A stretch of DNA of 64,000 nt from Tenacibaculum todarodis. Its GTDB lineage: Bacteria > Bacteroidota > Bacteroidia > Flavobacteriales > Flavobacteriaceae. The stretch's first letter is position 1. Every line of letters starts with the position of its first letter. The translations under genes were made by a program, and so were the position numbers. Shown here in pieces: positions 19,801 to 28,030 of this stretch. The notes beneath the pieces were generated by a model. The model was not told where the DNA came from. It worked only from the letters and a program-made list of their open reading frames with translations, and did no database searches. The stretch spans positions 1,049,001 to 1,113,000 of the forward strand of contig NZ_CP018155.1 of NCBI RefSeq assembly GCF_001889045.1, in the 5' to 3' direction.

Positions 19801-22400
19801 TGAACAATTACATTCTGATCCGCGGTTGTTGAATTTCCACTGGCATCCGTAAATGTCCAAGTAACAACTGTAGTTCCTAAAGTCGTGATTGGAAAAGTTG
19901 TTGTGGTTGTTCCGTTGATGGTCGCTGGATCACAAGCATCTGTTGTGGTTGGCGTCGTTGGTGTTCCACTACATTCAAATGTCTCATCTGCAATGGTTGG
20001 TGTTACTGGAGCTGTCGTATCTTGAACAATTACATTCTGATTTGCCGTTGTTGAATTTCCACTGGCATCCGTAAATGTCCAAGTAACAACTGTAGTTCCT
20101 AATGTTGTGATTGGAAAAGTCGTCGTAGTAGTTCCATTGATAGTTGCTGGATCACAAGCATCTGTTGTGGTTGGCGTCGTTGGTGTTCCACTACACTCAA
20201 AAGTCTCGTCTGCTATTGTTGGCGTTACTGGTGCTGTCGTATCCTGAATAATTACATTCTGATTTGCCGTTGTTGAATTTCCACTGGCATCCGTAAATGT
20301 CCACGTAACAACTGTAGTTCCTAATGTAGTAATTGGAAAAGTTGTTGTGGTTGTTCCATTGATGGTCGCTGGATCACAAGCATCTGTTGTGGTTGGCGTC
20401 GTTGGTGTTCCACTACATTCAAATGTCTCATCTGCAATGGTTGGTGTTACTGGAGCTGTCGTATCTTGAATGATTATATTCTGATTTGCCGTTGTTGAAT
20501 TTCCACTGGCATCCGTAAATGTCCAAGTAACAACTGTAGTTCCTAATGTTGTGATTGGAAAAGTCGTCGTAGTAGTTCCATTGATAGTTGCTGGATCACA
20601 AGCATCTGTTGTGGTTGGCGTCGTTGGTGTTCCACTACACTCAAAAGTCTCGTCTGCTATTGTTGGCGTTACTGGTGCTGTCGTATCTTGAACAATTACA
20701 TTCTGATCCGCGGTTGTTGAATTTCCACTGGCATCCGTAAATGTCCAAGTAACAACTGTAGTTCCTAAAGTCGTGATTGGAAAAGTTGTTGTGGTTGTTC
20801 CGTTGATGGTCGCTGGATCACAAGCATCTGTTGTGGTTGGCGTCGTTGGTGTTCCACTACATTCAAATATCTCATCTGCAATGGTTGGTGTTACTGGAGC
20901 TGTCGTATCTTGAACAATTACATTCTGATCCGCGGTTGTTGAATTTCCACTGGCATCCGTAAATGTCCAAGTAACAACTGTAGTTCCTAAAGTCGTGATT
21001 GGAAAAGTTGTTGTGGTTGTTCCGTTGATGGTCGCTGGATCACAAGCATCTGTTGTGGTTGGCGTCGTTGGTGTTCCACTACATTCAAATGTCTCATCTG
21101 CAATGGTTGGTGTTACTGGAGCTGTCGTATCTTGAACAATTACATTCTGATTTGCCGTTGTTGAATTTCCACTGGCATCCGTAAATGTCCACGTTACAAC
21201 GGTAGTTCCTAAGGTCGTGATTGGAAACGTTGTTGTGGTTGTTCCATTGATGGTCGCTGGATCACAAGCATCTGTTGTGGTTGGCGTCGTTGGTGTTCCA
21301 CTACACTCAAAAGTCTCGTCTGCTATTGTTGGTGCTACTGGAGCTGTAGTGTCAACTTCGTCTATAGTAATAGAACCTAAATCAACTGGACATTGATTAT
21401 TTCCCCATCTTGTCCATATGTTATAGGTTCCTGGCGCTAAAGAAGAATAAGTCACACTTCCACTTGCATCACTTGGAGCAGGAGATTCATATGAAGCTTG
21501 ATTATCTAAACTAAATTCAATATTTGTTCTTGCAGTATTATCTAGAAATGAAAATGTAATAGTTCCATTATCCTGGTTACATTCGCTATCAGTTTTAGTA
21601 ACTGTTACATCAGGAGCACTTCTATAGGTTACTCTTACAACATCTGTATCTGTACAACCATTTGCATCTGTTACAGTTACTGTATAGTTTACATTTTGAT
21701 TTCCATCACCTCCAGTTTTTGTATGTACAAAAGATTGTGTTTGCCCAGCTCCTAAACCATTATCCCATGAATAGGTAAGTCCCGTTCCGTTTGCTGTTGC
21801 AGATAAATTTGTTGTTTCTCCTTCACATAAGGTAATATTTGGGCCTGCATTTGCATTAATATTTGTTACTGTAATAGCAACAGTATAACTTATAATACAT
21901 AAAGGATCTTGATTTGCTGTATCTTGACCTATAAGACTCCAAGTTCCTATAGGATTATCTCCAATATAACTTGATAAACCTGGTGCGCCGAAAGATCCGC
22001 TAACCGGTGTGCCTGATGGAGATCCTCCTGAACTATTAAAAGCTGTTGTTACATTATTAATACTTGTACTTCCTGACCAAGTACCTGTTGCAGCAAGAGT
22101 TGTGTTTCCTATTGGCCCTGAAATTATAAATCCGGTTTCATTATGATAAGAATTTCCCGTATTAGGAGATGCGCAAGAACCATCTGTTTTGTTCCAAGTA
22201 ATAATTACAGAGACACTTTCTACAACACATCCACTTGGAAAATCTGAAGCTGCAAATACAACCCCAGGTAATGTCTCTGTTTCTCCATCAACAGTAACAA
22301 TACCACCAGAATACGTTTTAGTAACTGTTTGGGCTGAAATTCCAAGGACATTTACTAAAAATAGAAAAAATATAATTTTTTTAAAACTAATTATCTTCAT
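13884..22400 (-). CDS. Giant secreted HYR-repeat protein
   Basis: The 2838-residue protein starts with a signal peptide ending GISAQ. Residues about 25-180 resemble the P/Homo-B-type beta-sandwich found after proteases (motif IGTWSLIGQD). A PKD-like and a SprB-like module follow to residue 349. Residues 350-2716 are exactly 32 tandem HYR repeats of 74 residues (the last lacks one residue), each with two cysteines (FECSG and DACDP) that probably form an internal disulfide. A DUF11 domain (about 2717-2838) ends the protein with DSTPNSGN and the stop. Each repeat carries DTT, which fits the Bacteroidota O-glycosylation motif D(S/T)(A/I/L/V/M/T). HYR domains are extracellular Ig-like folds linked to adhesion. 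No type IX C-terminal domain is recognisable. A stalk-like adhesin is inferred. Confidence 0.93.
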   Translation of the reverse strand: MKIISFKKIIFFLFLVNVLGISAQTVTKTYSGGIVTVDGETETLPGVVFAASDFPSGCVVESVSVIITWNKTDGSCASPNTGNSYHNETGFIISGPIGNTTLAATGTWSGSTSINNVTTAFNSSGGSPSGTPVSGSFGAPGLSSYIGDNPIGTWSLIGQDTANQDPLCIISYTVAITVTNINANAGPNITLCEGETTNLSATANGTGLTYSWDNGLGAGQTQSFVHTKTGGDGNQNVNYTVTVTDANGCTDTDVVRVTYRSAPDVTVTKTDSECNQDNGTITFSFLDNTARTNIEFSLDNQASYESPAPSDASGSVTYSSLAPGTYNIWTRWGNNQCPVDLGSITIDEVDTTAPVAPTIADETFECSGTPTTPTTTDACDPATINGTTTTTFPITTLGTTVVTWTFTDASGNSTTANQNVIVQDTTAPVTPTIADETFECSGTPTTPTTTDACDPATINGTTTTTFPITTLGTTVVTWTFTDASGNSTTADQNVIVQDTTAPVTPTIADEIFECSGTPTTPTTTDACDPATINGTTTTTFPITTLGTTVVTWTFTDASGNSTTADQNVIVQDTTAPVTPTIADETFECSGTPTTPTTTDACDPATINGTTTTTFPITTLGTTVVTWTFTDASGNSTTANQNIIIQDTTAPVTPTIADETFECSGTPTTPTTTDACDPATINGTTTTTFPITTLGTTVVTWTFTDASGNSTTANQNVIIQDTTAPVTPTIADETFECSGTPTTPTTTDACDPATINGTTTTTFPITTLGTTVVTWTFTDASGNSTTANQNVIVQDTTAPVTPTIADETFECSGTPTTPTTTDACDPATINGTTTTTFPITTLGTTVVTWTFTDASGNSTTADQNVIVQDTTAPVTPTIADEIFECSGTPTTPTTTDACDPATINGTTTTTFPITTLGTTVVTWTFTDASGNSTTANQNIIIQDTTAPVTPTIADETFECSGTPTTPTTTDACDPATINGTTTTTFPITTLGTTVVTWTFTDASGNSTTANQNVIVQDTTAPVTPTIADETFECSGTPTTPTTTDACDPATINGTTTTTFPITTLGTTVVTWTFTDASGNSTTANQNVIVQDTTAPVTPTIADETFECSGTPTTPTTTDACDPATINGTTTTTFPITTLGTTVVTWTFTDASGNSTTANQNVIIQDTTAPVTPTIADETFECSGTPTTPTTTDACDPATINGTTTTTFPITTLGTTVVTWTFTDASGNSTTANQNVIVQDTTAPVTPTIADETFECSGTPTTPTTTDACDPATINGTTTTTFPITTLGTTVVTWTFTDASGNSTTADQNVIVQDTTAPVTPTIADEIFECSGTPTTPTTTDACDPATINGTTTTTFPITTLGTTVVTWTFTDASGNSTTANQNIIIQDTTAPVTPTIADETFECSGTPTTPTTTDACDPATINGTTTTTFPITTLGTTVVTWTFTDASGNSTTANQNVIVQDTTAPVTPTIADETFECSGTPTTPTTTDACDPATINGTTTTTFPITTLGTTVVTWTFTDASGNSTTANQNVIVQDTTAPVTPTIADETFECSGTPTTPTTTDACDPATINGTTTTTFPITTLGTTVVTWTFTDASGNSTTADQNVIVQDTTAPVTPTIADETFECSGTPTTPTTTDACDPATINGTTTTTFPITTLGTTVVTWTFTDASGNSTTANQNVIIQDTTAPVTPTIADETFECSGTPTTPTTTDACDPATINGTTTTTFPITTLGTTVVTWTFTDASGNSTTANQNVIVQDTTAPVTPTIADETFECSGTPTTPTTTDACDPATINGTTTTTFPITTLGTTVVTWTFTDASGNSTTANQNVIVQDTTAPVTPTIADETFECSGTPTTPTTTDACDPATINGTTTTTFPITTLGTTVVTWTFTDASGNSTTANQNVIVQDTTAPVTPTIADETFECSGTPTTPTTTDACDPATINGTTTTTFPITTLGTTVVTWTFTDASGNSTTANQNVIIQDTTAPVTPTIADETFECSGTPTTPTTTDACDPATINGTTTTTFPITTLGTTVVTWTFTDASGNSTTANQNVIIQDTTAPVTPTIADETFECSGTPTTPTTTDACDPATINGTTTTTFPITTLGTTVVTWTFTDASGNSTTANQNVIIQDTTAPVTPTIADEIFECSGTPTTPTTTDACDPATINGTTTTTFPITTLGTTVVTWTFTDASGNSTTANQNVIVQDTTAPVTPTIADETFECSGTPTTPTTTDGCDPATINGTTTTTFPITTLGTTVVTWTFTDASGNSTTANQNVIVQDTTAPVTPTIADETFECSGTPTTPTTTDGCDPSTINGTTTTTFPITTLGTTVVTWTFTDASGNSTTANQNVIIQDTTAPVTPTIADETFECSGTPTTPTTTDACDPATINGTTTTTFPITTLGTTVVTWTFTDASGNSTTANQNVIVQDTTAPVTPTIADETFECSGTPTTPTTTDACDPATINGTTTTTFPITTLGTTVVTWTFTDASGNSTTANQNVIVQDTTAPVTPTIADETFECSGTPTTPTTTDGCDPSTINGTTTTTFPITTLGTTVVTWTFTDASGNSTTANQNVIIQDTTAPVTPTIADETFECSGTPTTPTTTDACDPATINGTTTTTFPITTLGTTVVTWTFTDASGNSTTANQNVIVQDTTAPVTPTIADETFECSGTPTTPTTTDACDPATINGTTTTTFPITTLGTTVVTWTFTDASGNSTTANQNVIVTSCTADLSITKTVNNAIVKVGDRIIYTVRLKNDGPEEAFGVQVTDILPFGLQYDASNSIIPAGTTYNTITNIWDLSNITVPNGQTIELKIAAIVARVGTITNVSEVTQNNQLDPDSTPNSGN
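14253..21353 (-). repeat. 222-bp tandem repeat array (32 HYR units)
   Basis: The 7101-bp array equals 32 x 222 bp minus one codon. Diagnostic variants recur at multiples of 222: the cacatccatc variant near 14825 and 15491 (666 bp apart), and the tgaatgattatattc variant near 18249 and 19581 (1332 bp). This shows higher-order duplication of three-unit and six-unit blocks. Confidence 0.95.
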
Positions 22401-22477
22401 ATTACATTGGAAATAATAAACTTATTATAATTCAATCAAAAATACAAATTATTATTATTAGTAAAATATATTTCCTT

Positions 22478-25318
22478 TTAATTACCGCTATTGGGCACAG
22501 AATCAATATCTAGTTGATCATTTTGCTTAACTTCCGCTGTATTAATAATAATTCCAGCTGAATTTATTACAGCTGCCAAATTTAAAACTATAGTTTCTCC
22601 ATTATTGAATGTTATACCGCTTAAATCCCAGACATTTGCAATAGTATTATATGTTGTACCAGCTGGAATTGTTGATAGAGCAGCTCTATAAATCACCCCA
22701 TTAGGTAAAACATCTATAACTTGTACATTTGTTGCATCAAAAGGTCCATTATTTTTTAAAGTTAATGTATAAATAATTACTGACCCTATTTTTGGAATTG
22801 CATTATCGACTGTTTTTGTTAAATTCAAATCAACAGAAATTAAATCAACTGAATCTGATGATGAGTTGGTCTTTGTTAAACTATTAGTCTGATCTCCACT
22901 AGCAGTTGCAGTGTTATCTACCTTTCCATTTTGGAAATTAGCCAAAGTAGTAATATAACTAGCATTGTAAATCCATGTTTCTCCTACATCTAATTTATTA
23001 TCATTATCAGTATCACCACTTGTTGGCCCGGATATATTTCCTCCTAGTAATGGATCATTAACAATAACGTTTTCTAATTCAACTTCTCCAGGATTTGTAA
23101 CTGTAAAAGTGTAATTAACTAAGTCTCCTATTTGAGTACCATTTCCACCATCATTAAAAGTACCTTCTTTGGTTAACGCTATTTCACCATTAAGTATAGT
23201 TACTGGCTCAGTTAAATCGTCTGGAGTAATATTAGGCACTGGCTCTGTAGAGTCTGATGTATATGTTATTGTATTAGTAGCTGTTACTCCACCTGATTCA
23301 TCTTTTGCTTTAGCTACAATAGTAATAGTGAAAATTTGGCTAGGATTTATAGTTCCTATATTCCAATTTGGACTTGTCCAAGTTCCAGATCCAGGACTGG
23401 GTGTTCCACTAACTAAATCAAATTGACTTGGTAGCACATCATTAATCACTAAATTATTTACTGGATCTACTCCAAAACTTCTTACTGTAATAGTAAAAGT
23501 AACTTCATCGCCTTCTAAAATAGGGTCAGCATTATCTATTTTTGTCACTTGAATATCAGGATCACATGTATATAAAGTTACTACTCCTGAGTCATAAGAA
23601 CAAGTTCCTTTTGTAACTCTAACAAAGTAATCTCCAACACCTTCCGTATTTGGATTAAAAGTTTGAGATGTAGCACCTGGAATTAGTACATCATTTTTAT
23701 ACCATTGATATGCTTGAAAATCTCCTGTTACTTCTTCCAAGTTAGAACCAGGAAAACAACCTCCACCAGTAATATCTATAAAAACCTGTGGTACTGTATC
23801 AAATCCTGAAAAATAACCTGCTAAACCAGCATTAGCCCCTAAACTCATAAATGTTCCAACACTTATTGGTCCAGGAGTTACAACAGATATTTCTCCTGTT
23901 AGGTCGTCATTTGGAGGGGTTCCGTTTCCTTTACTTACATAAACAGTTTTCCAATCTGAGGTTCCTGTAACAGGAACAGAAACTACATTTGCTAATGGAA
24001 TTCTAGTTCCGTTTTCATAAACTTCAATATCTCCATCTGCAGTTAATGTACTTACTGTAATTGTTAATGCAGATATATTAGAATCTACACCTGCTATTCG
24101 ATGAATTTGTGGTACTTCATTTAGGGTATCAGGTAATAAACAATTTACTGGCGCAATAAAATTCATACCTAAAGTTTGCCTTCCAGACGCTCCTGATAAA
24201 CACTGATATGCATAGGTATTTTTACTAGTTGTTACATGCATATTTGCACCAACTAAATTATTAGAATAATTTGAACCTGGTATTACTAAATAATCTCCAT
24301 TGTTAATTGTCCCAATTAAATTACCTCCTGCAAATACTTGTGTACCATCTTCAGTAGCAACTATAACAGGAAATTCTCCTTCATTAGATGTATTACCATT
24401 ACCTCTTACAAAAACATATTCTCTTCCTAAAACATTTGTAGAAACCGGTTGATCTATACCAACATCTCTACTTCCACTACCTGAGGCTACACCAAAATTT
24501 AATCCACCATTCACAATAGCTATATTTCTTGTTGCTGTAATAGTGGCACCTAACCAACCATTTTGGTTTGCTGCTGTTTCTGTTTGCTGCGCTTCTAACA
24601 CATAAGTTTCACCGGCATCAAGGAAAATTTCAAGGTTATCATCTGTTATACCGTCGGGATCTGTTTCTTCTCTAAATTCACAACCTGGATCGTAACCAAA
24701 TATGTTTACTCTTGTGCCATCTTCAGTAGCCATAATACCTAAACTAGTGCTTAAGTTACCATTTGTTGCAGTATTTGGTATTCCTCCCCATCTAAAATCT
24801 ACTCCTAAAGCTTTAATTCCTTTACATGTTAAAGACCCTGCTTGAGAACCTGAACGTCCTCTATAATTTACATAAAATTTTTGTCCACCAGGTGCTTCAA
24901 ATCGTAAACCTGAATTGGTTAAAACTCTACCTGTATTACCATTAGTTACAAGTGTTATATTATTATTTCCATTTGTTAAACCTCCAGTTGTAAATGGATC
25001 TGTATCTGTATCTCCTGTACTATTTATAATATGAGGGTTGGTATTAGATAAATTTGTAATTACTTTCCAAGGTGTAGTACTTATTCCTCTATATACATTA
25101 ACAGTAAAAGTTGTTGCTTCTGGAGTTGAAAGATAAATTGCTTGTTCTTTTATTGCTGGAGCGTTTTGATTGTTAGATCTTGTAGGGTTTCTACCATTTG
25201 TACCCGCAGTTTGCTTAAGTGGTGGTAAATAATGTTTAAAATCTAATTGAGCAGTAACATTACTTATATTTAAAAATATAAGTGAATATAATAACAATAA
25301 TAAGCTGCTGTTCTTCAT
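22478..25318 (-). CDS. IgGFc-binding-like / DUF11 secreted protein
   Basis: The 946-residue protein has a signal peptide (core LLLLLYSLIF, ending NVTAQ). Residues about 60-510 match the IgGFc-binding N-terminal domain style: repeated ATEDGT segments, LVIPGS and a long beta-rich region. An Ig/PKD-like module with AYQWYKN follows near 550-600. Three DUF11-type domains complete it; the middle one (GDLVNYTFTVTNPG to LDVGETW) is of the DUF7507 type. The C terminus is DSVPNSGN, almost the same as in the downstream HYR protein 77 bp away, so the pair is probably one transcription unit with a shared fate at the surface. No standard type IX sorting domain is visible. An adhesive or matrix role is inferred from the domains. 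Confidence 0.9.
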   Translation of the reverse strand: MKNSSLLLLLYSLIFLNISNVTAQLDFKHYLPPLKQTAGTNGRNPTRSNNQNAPAIKEQAIYLSTPEATTFTVNVYRGISTTPWKVITNLSNTNPHIINSTGDTDTDPFTTGGLTNGNNNITLVTNGNTGRVLTNSGLRFEAPGGQKFYVNYRGRSGSQAGSLTCKGIKALGVDFRWGGIPNTATNGNLSTSLGIMATEDGTRVNIFGYDPGCEFREETDPDGITDDNLEIFLDAGETYVLEAQQTETAANQNGWLGATITATRNIAIVNGGLNFGVASGSGSRDVGIDQPVSTNVLGREYVFVRGNGNTSNEGEFPVIVATEDGTQVFAGGNLIGTINNGDYLVIPGSNYSNNLVGANMHVTTSKNTYAYQCLSGASGRQTLGMNFIAPVNCLLPDTLNEVPQIHRIAGVDSNISALTITVSTLTADGDIEVYENGTRIPLANVVSVPVTGTSDWKTVYVSKGNGTPPNDDLTGEISVVTPGPISVGTFMSLGANAGLAGYFSGFDTVPQVFIDITGGGCFPGSNLEEVTGDFQAYQWYKNDVLIPGATSQTFNPNTEGVGDYFVRVTKGTCSYDSGVVTLYTCDPDIQVTKIDNADPILEGDEVTFTITVRSFGVDPVNNLVINDVLPSQFDLVSGTPSPGSGTWTSPNWNIGTINPSQIFTITIVAKAKDESGGVTATNTITYTSDSTEPVPNITPDDLTEPVTILNGEIALTKEGTFNDGGNGTQIGDLVNYTFTVTNPGEVELENVIVNDPLLGGNISGPTSGDTDNDNKLDVGETWIYNASYITTLANFQNGKVDNTATASGDQTNSLTKTNSSSDSVDLISVDLNLTKTVDNAIPKIGSVIIYTLTLKNNGPFDATNVQVIDVLPNGVIYRAALSTIPAGTTYNTIANVWDLSGITFNNGETIVLNLAAVINSAGIIINTAEVKQNDQLDIDSVPNSGN

Positions 25319-25422
25319 GTCAATTAAATAAACAATATCACATTTACCAATTCGTGCAATAAATATAATTTATAAGACACAAAAATATATAATGAAGTCA
25401 CAATTACAAGTATTAATACCAT

Positions 25423-25453
25423 AAAAAAAAGGACTGTTTTATAAACAATCCTT
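25423..25453 (-). terminator. Terminator after rny
   Basis: Stem aaggactg/caatcctt with one mismatch. On the minus strand it is followed by a U run (plus-strand A run at 25423-25430). It lies just after the rny stop. Confidence 0.65.
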
Positions 25454-25478
25454 AATTATATTTTACTTTTTATAAATT

Positions 25479-27044
25479 TTACTTAGCTACATTAACAGCT
25501 CTTGTTTCCCTAATAACAGTAACTTTAACTTGTCCTGGGTACGTCATATCATTTTGTATTTTCTGAGAAATATTAAATGATAATTCTGCTGCTTTAGTAT
25601 CATTTACTTTAGCACTTTCTACCATAACACGTAATTCTCTACCAGCTTGGATAGCGTATGCTTTTTGAACTCCGTTAAAACCAAAAGCAATTTCTTCTAA
25701 ATCTTTTAAACGTTGTATATAAGAATCTAGCACTTGACGTCTTGCACCTGGTCTTGCTCCTGATATTGCATCACAAACTTGTACAATTGGAGAAATTAAA
25801 CTCTTCATTTCTATTTCGTCGTGGTGAGCACCAATAGCATTACAAACATCTGGTTTTTCACCATATTTCTCTGCCCATTGCATTCCTAATAATGCGTGTG
25901 GTAATTCGCTTTCAGTATCTGGTACTTTACCTATATCATGTAATAAACCTGCACGTTTTGCAGCTTTTGCGTTTAAGCCCATTTCTGCAGCCATAATTCC
26001 ACAAAGATTAGCAACTTCACGAGAGTGCTGTAATAAGTTTTGTCCGTATGAAGAACGATATTTCATTCTACCTACAGCTTTAATTAATTCTGGGTGTAAA
26101 CCATGAATACCTAAATCGATAACTGTACGTTTTCCAACCTCTATAATCTCTTGATTTATTTGTTTTTCAGTTTTCTTAACAACTTCTTCAATTCTTGCAG
26201 GGTGAATTCTACCATCAGTAACTAGTTTATGCATTGATAAACGTGCTACTTCTCTACGAACAGAATCGAAACAAGAAAGTATAATTGCTTCTGGTGTATC
26301 ATCTACAATAATTTCTACTCCTGTTGCAGCTTCTAAAGCTCTGATGTTTCTACCTTCTCGCCCAATAATACGTCCTTTAACATCATCTGACTCTAAGTTA
26401 AATACTGATACACAGTTCTCAACTGCTTGCTCAACACCTACTCTTTGGATAGTTCCTAAAACAACTTTACGTGCTTCTTGTTCTGCGGTTAATTTTGCTT
26501 CTTCAATTGAAGTTTGAATAAATGCCATTGCTTCAGATTTTGCTTCATCCTTTAAAGATGTTACTAACTCTGCTTTTGCTTCATCTGCAGATAAACCAGA
26601 AATTTGCTCAAGCATATCTACATGACGATTATGCATTTTTTCTAACTCGCCTTCTTTTTTATCTAAAAACTCTAATTTATAATCGAAGTCTTTTTCTTTT
26701 TGAGCTAGAGATTTATTAAGTTTTGTACCTTTATCTAATTCAGAAGATACTCTAGATTCTTTATCTCTAATACGTTTTTCAACGTCACCAATTTTCTTTT
26801 CTCTAGTTAAAATTACTTTTTCATGCTCAGATTTTAACTCTATAAATTTTTCTTTAGCTTGTAATATTTTATCCTTTTTTATAGATTGAGCTTCTACATT
26901 TGCCTCTTTTAAGATGCTTCTAGCCTCCTTTTTTGTTTGTAATATTAATTTATTAGATTTAGATTTCTCTAACATTTTAGCAATCAAAAAACCGATTACT
27001 ATTCCAACTATTCCTGCAACTGCAAGAAGTACTATTTCGTTCAT
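25479..27044 (-). CDS. rny: Ribonuclease Y
   Basis: RNase Y is a membrane-anchored endoribonuclease that starts mRNA decay. The 521-residue length is normal for the family. Residues 4-22 form the N-terminal membrane helix, 30-200 a long charged coiled coil, 211-275 the KH domain with [13 protein letters not shown], and the HD domain follows with LLHDIGK at 367-373 and a downstream HH-D pair (GAHHDE). It is the last gene of a minus-strand unit: coiled-coil protein, zapA, the 6S-type RNA, then rny. Identification is certain from motifs and architecture. Confidence 0.98.
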   Translation of the reverse strand: MNEIVLLAVAGIVGIVIGFLIAKMLEKSKSNKLILQTKKEARSILKEANVEAQSIKKDKILQAKEKFIELKSEHEKVILTREKKIGDVEKRIRDKESRVSSELDKGTKLNKSLAQKEKDFDYKLEFLDKKEGELEKMHNRHVDMLEQISGLSADEAKAELVTSLKDEAKSEAMAFIQTSIEEAKLTAEQEARKVVLGTIQRVGVEQAVENCVSVFNLESDDVKGRIIGREGRNIRALEAATGVEIIVDDTPEAIILSCFDSVRREVARLSMHKLVTDGRIHPARIEEVVKKTEKQINQEIIEVGKRTVIDLGIHGLHPELIKAVGRMKYRSSYGQNLLQHSREVANLCGIMAAEMGLNAKAAKRAGLLHDIGKVPDTESELPHALLGMQWAEKYGEKPDVCNAIGAHHDEIEMKSLISPIVQVCDAISGARPGARRQVLDSYIQRLKDLEEIAFGFNGVQKAYAIQAGRELRVMVESAKVNDTKAAELSFNISQKIQNDMTYPGQVKVTVIRETRAVNVAK

Positions 27045-27062
27045 AATTGTTGATTTATATAT

Positions 27063-27249
27063 AAAAAAAAAAGCCTACATCAGCAAGGTTTTTTAAAACT
27101 CCTAAAAAACAGGTTTAGGACTAACTGGCTTATCAAGGATCCGTCTAAGAATTAGTAAACTAATAATAACGGCGTGCTTTCCTAACCAAAACTCATCCTT
27201 TTTAAATCTATAACGTTGAGTTTAACAAACAATGTACTAATGTAGGCAG
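27063..27249 (-). ncRNA. ssrS: 6S RNA, 6S-Flavo type
   Basis: On the minus strand, GCCUACAUUAG (from 27247) pairs with CUGAUGUAGGC (ending 27073) as an 11-bp closing stem around a 175-nt molecule. The far end holds a hairpin (UUAGU/ACUAA inside CCGU/ACGG). A long U run follows the stem at 27072-27063, fitting a 3' end. 6S RNA mimics an open promoter and sequesters RNA polymerase. The position directly downstream of zapA matches the known ssrS neighbourhood in other bacteria. No ORF occupies this stretch. The family was assigned from structure and context, not by a covariance search. Confidence 0.8.
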
Positions 27250-27276
27250 TATTGTAATGTATTTTAAAGAACTTTT

Positions 27277-27567
27277 TTACTCTAAATGAGAACTTACTAT
27301 TTTTGTAAGTTCATTTATCTTTTCTAATGCTTCGGTATTTTCTACTTCAGTAATTATTGAAGTTATAGCTGCTTTAGATGCAAATTGTAAGGCACACATT
27401 GCCAATACATCTTGTTTATCGCTTACCGCATAATTTTGTTCATATTTAGTAACTAATTCATTAATGCTTTTTGCTGCTTTACGCATACCTTCTTCTTCTT
27501 CTGTGTTATTAACACTCAATGGATATGTACGACCAGCTATTACTACATTAACTTTTAATTTTGCCAC
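27277..27567 (-). CDS. zapA: Cell division protein ZapA
   Basis: ZapA binds FtsZ and bundles its filaments at the division site. The 96-residue protein has the typical N-terminal beta segment with a RTYPLSV motif, then EEEGMRKAAKSIN and a C-terminal helix for coiled-coil dimerisation. It starts 16 bp after the stop of the upstream coiled-coil gene and is followed by the 6S-type RNA and rny, so the three genes appear co-directional and probably co-transcribed. The Flavobacteriaceae form is short, as usual. Confidence 0.92.
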   Translation of the reverse strand: MAKLKVNVVIAGRTYPLSVNNTEEEEGMRKAAKSINELVTKYEQNYAVSDKQDVLAMCALQFASKAAITSIITEVENTEALEKINELTKIVSSHLE

Positions 27568-27583
27568 TTAAAGAACTTTTTTT

Positions 27584-27874
27584 TTATGAATTTAATTGAA
27601 GAATGCATTTATCAATCTCCCTAATTAAAGCATTTATTTTGAGTTTTGTTTCTCTTGTATTTTCTTTACTACCTTCTATAGTTTTAGCAACTTTTAACAA
27701 ACTATATTGTTCAGCTTGTTTATTAATTTGCTTATCTTTTTCTTTTAATAGATGTTGTAAACTTGTGTTATTTTGTAACAAAGCCTTGTTTTCTTCTTGT
27801 AAAAATTCATAATTGTTAAGTAAGTTTTGCAACTTTTCTTCCAATAAATGAATGGCTTTTAACGTATTACTCAT
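27584..27874 (-). CDS. Small coiled-coil protein upstream of zapA
   Basis: The 96-residue product has no signal peptide and is almost wholly heptad-like (residues about 5-70, rich in Leu, Glu, Gln, Asn and Lys), ending in a helical tail. A small coiled-coil gene of this type directly before zapA is common in Bacteroidota; a role at the division site, like ZapB in other bacteria, is inferred from shape and position, not homology. It is the first gene of the unit with zapA and rny and is divergent from the M23 peptidase gene. Confidence 0.85.
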   Translation of the reverse strand: MSNTLKAIHLLEEKLQNLLNNYEFLQEENKALLQNNTSLQHLLKEKDKQINKQAEQYSLLKVAKTIEGSKENTRETKLKINALIREIDKCILQLNS

Positions 27875-28030
27875 CTATCAATTTAATAATAAACTATCCC
27901 CCAAATTTAACATTCTCTTCTTAATAAAGCAATAAAATTTTATCTTTTTATTAAACCACTGTTATTCAGAACACTAAGGCCATTATAAATTTGGCACAAA
28001 TTTAGTACTTTAGCAGTTAAACATTGCACT

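Noticed and set aside
1-21353. Regular repeats considered as a CRISPR array
   Set aside because: Units are 222-453 bp, contiguous, without spacers, and translate into HYR, SprB and DUF11 domains.
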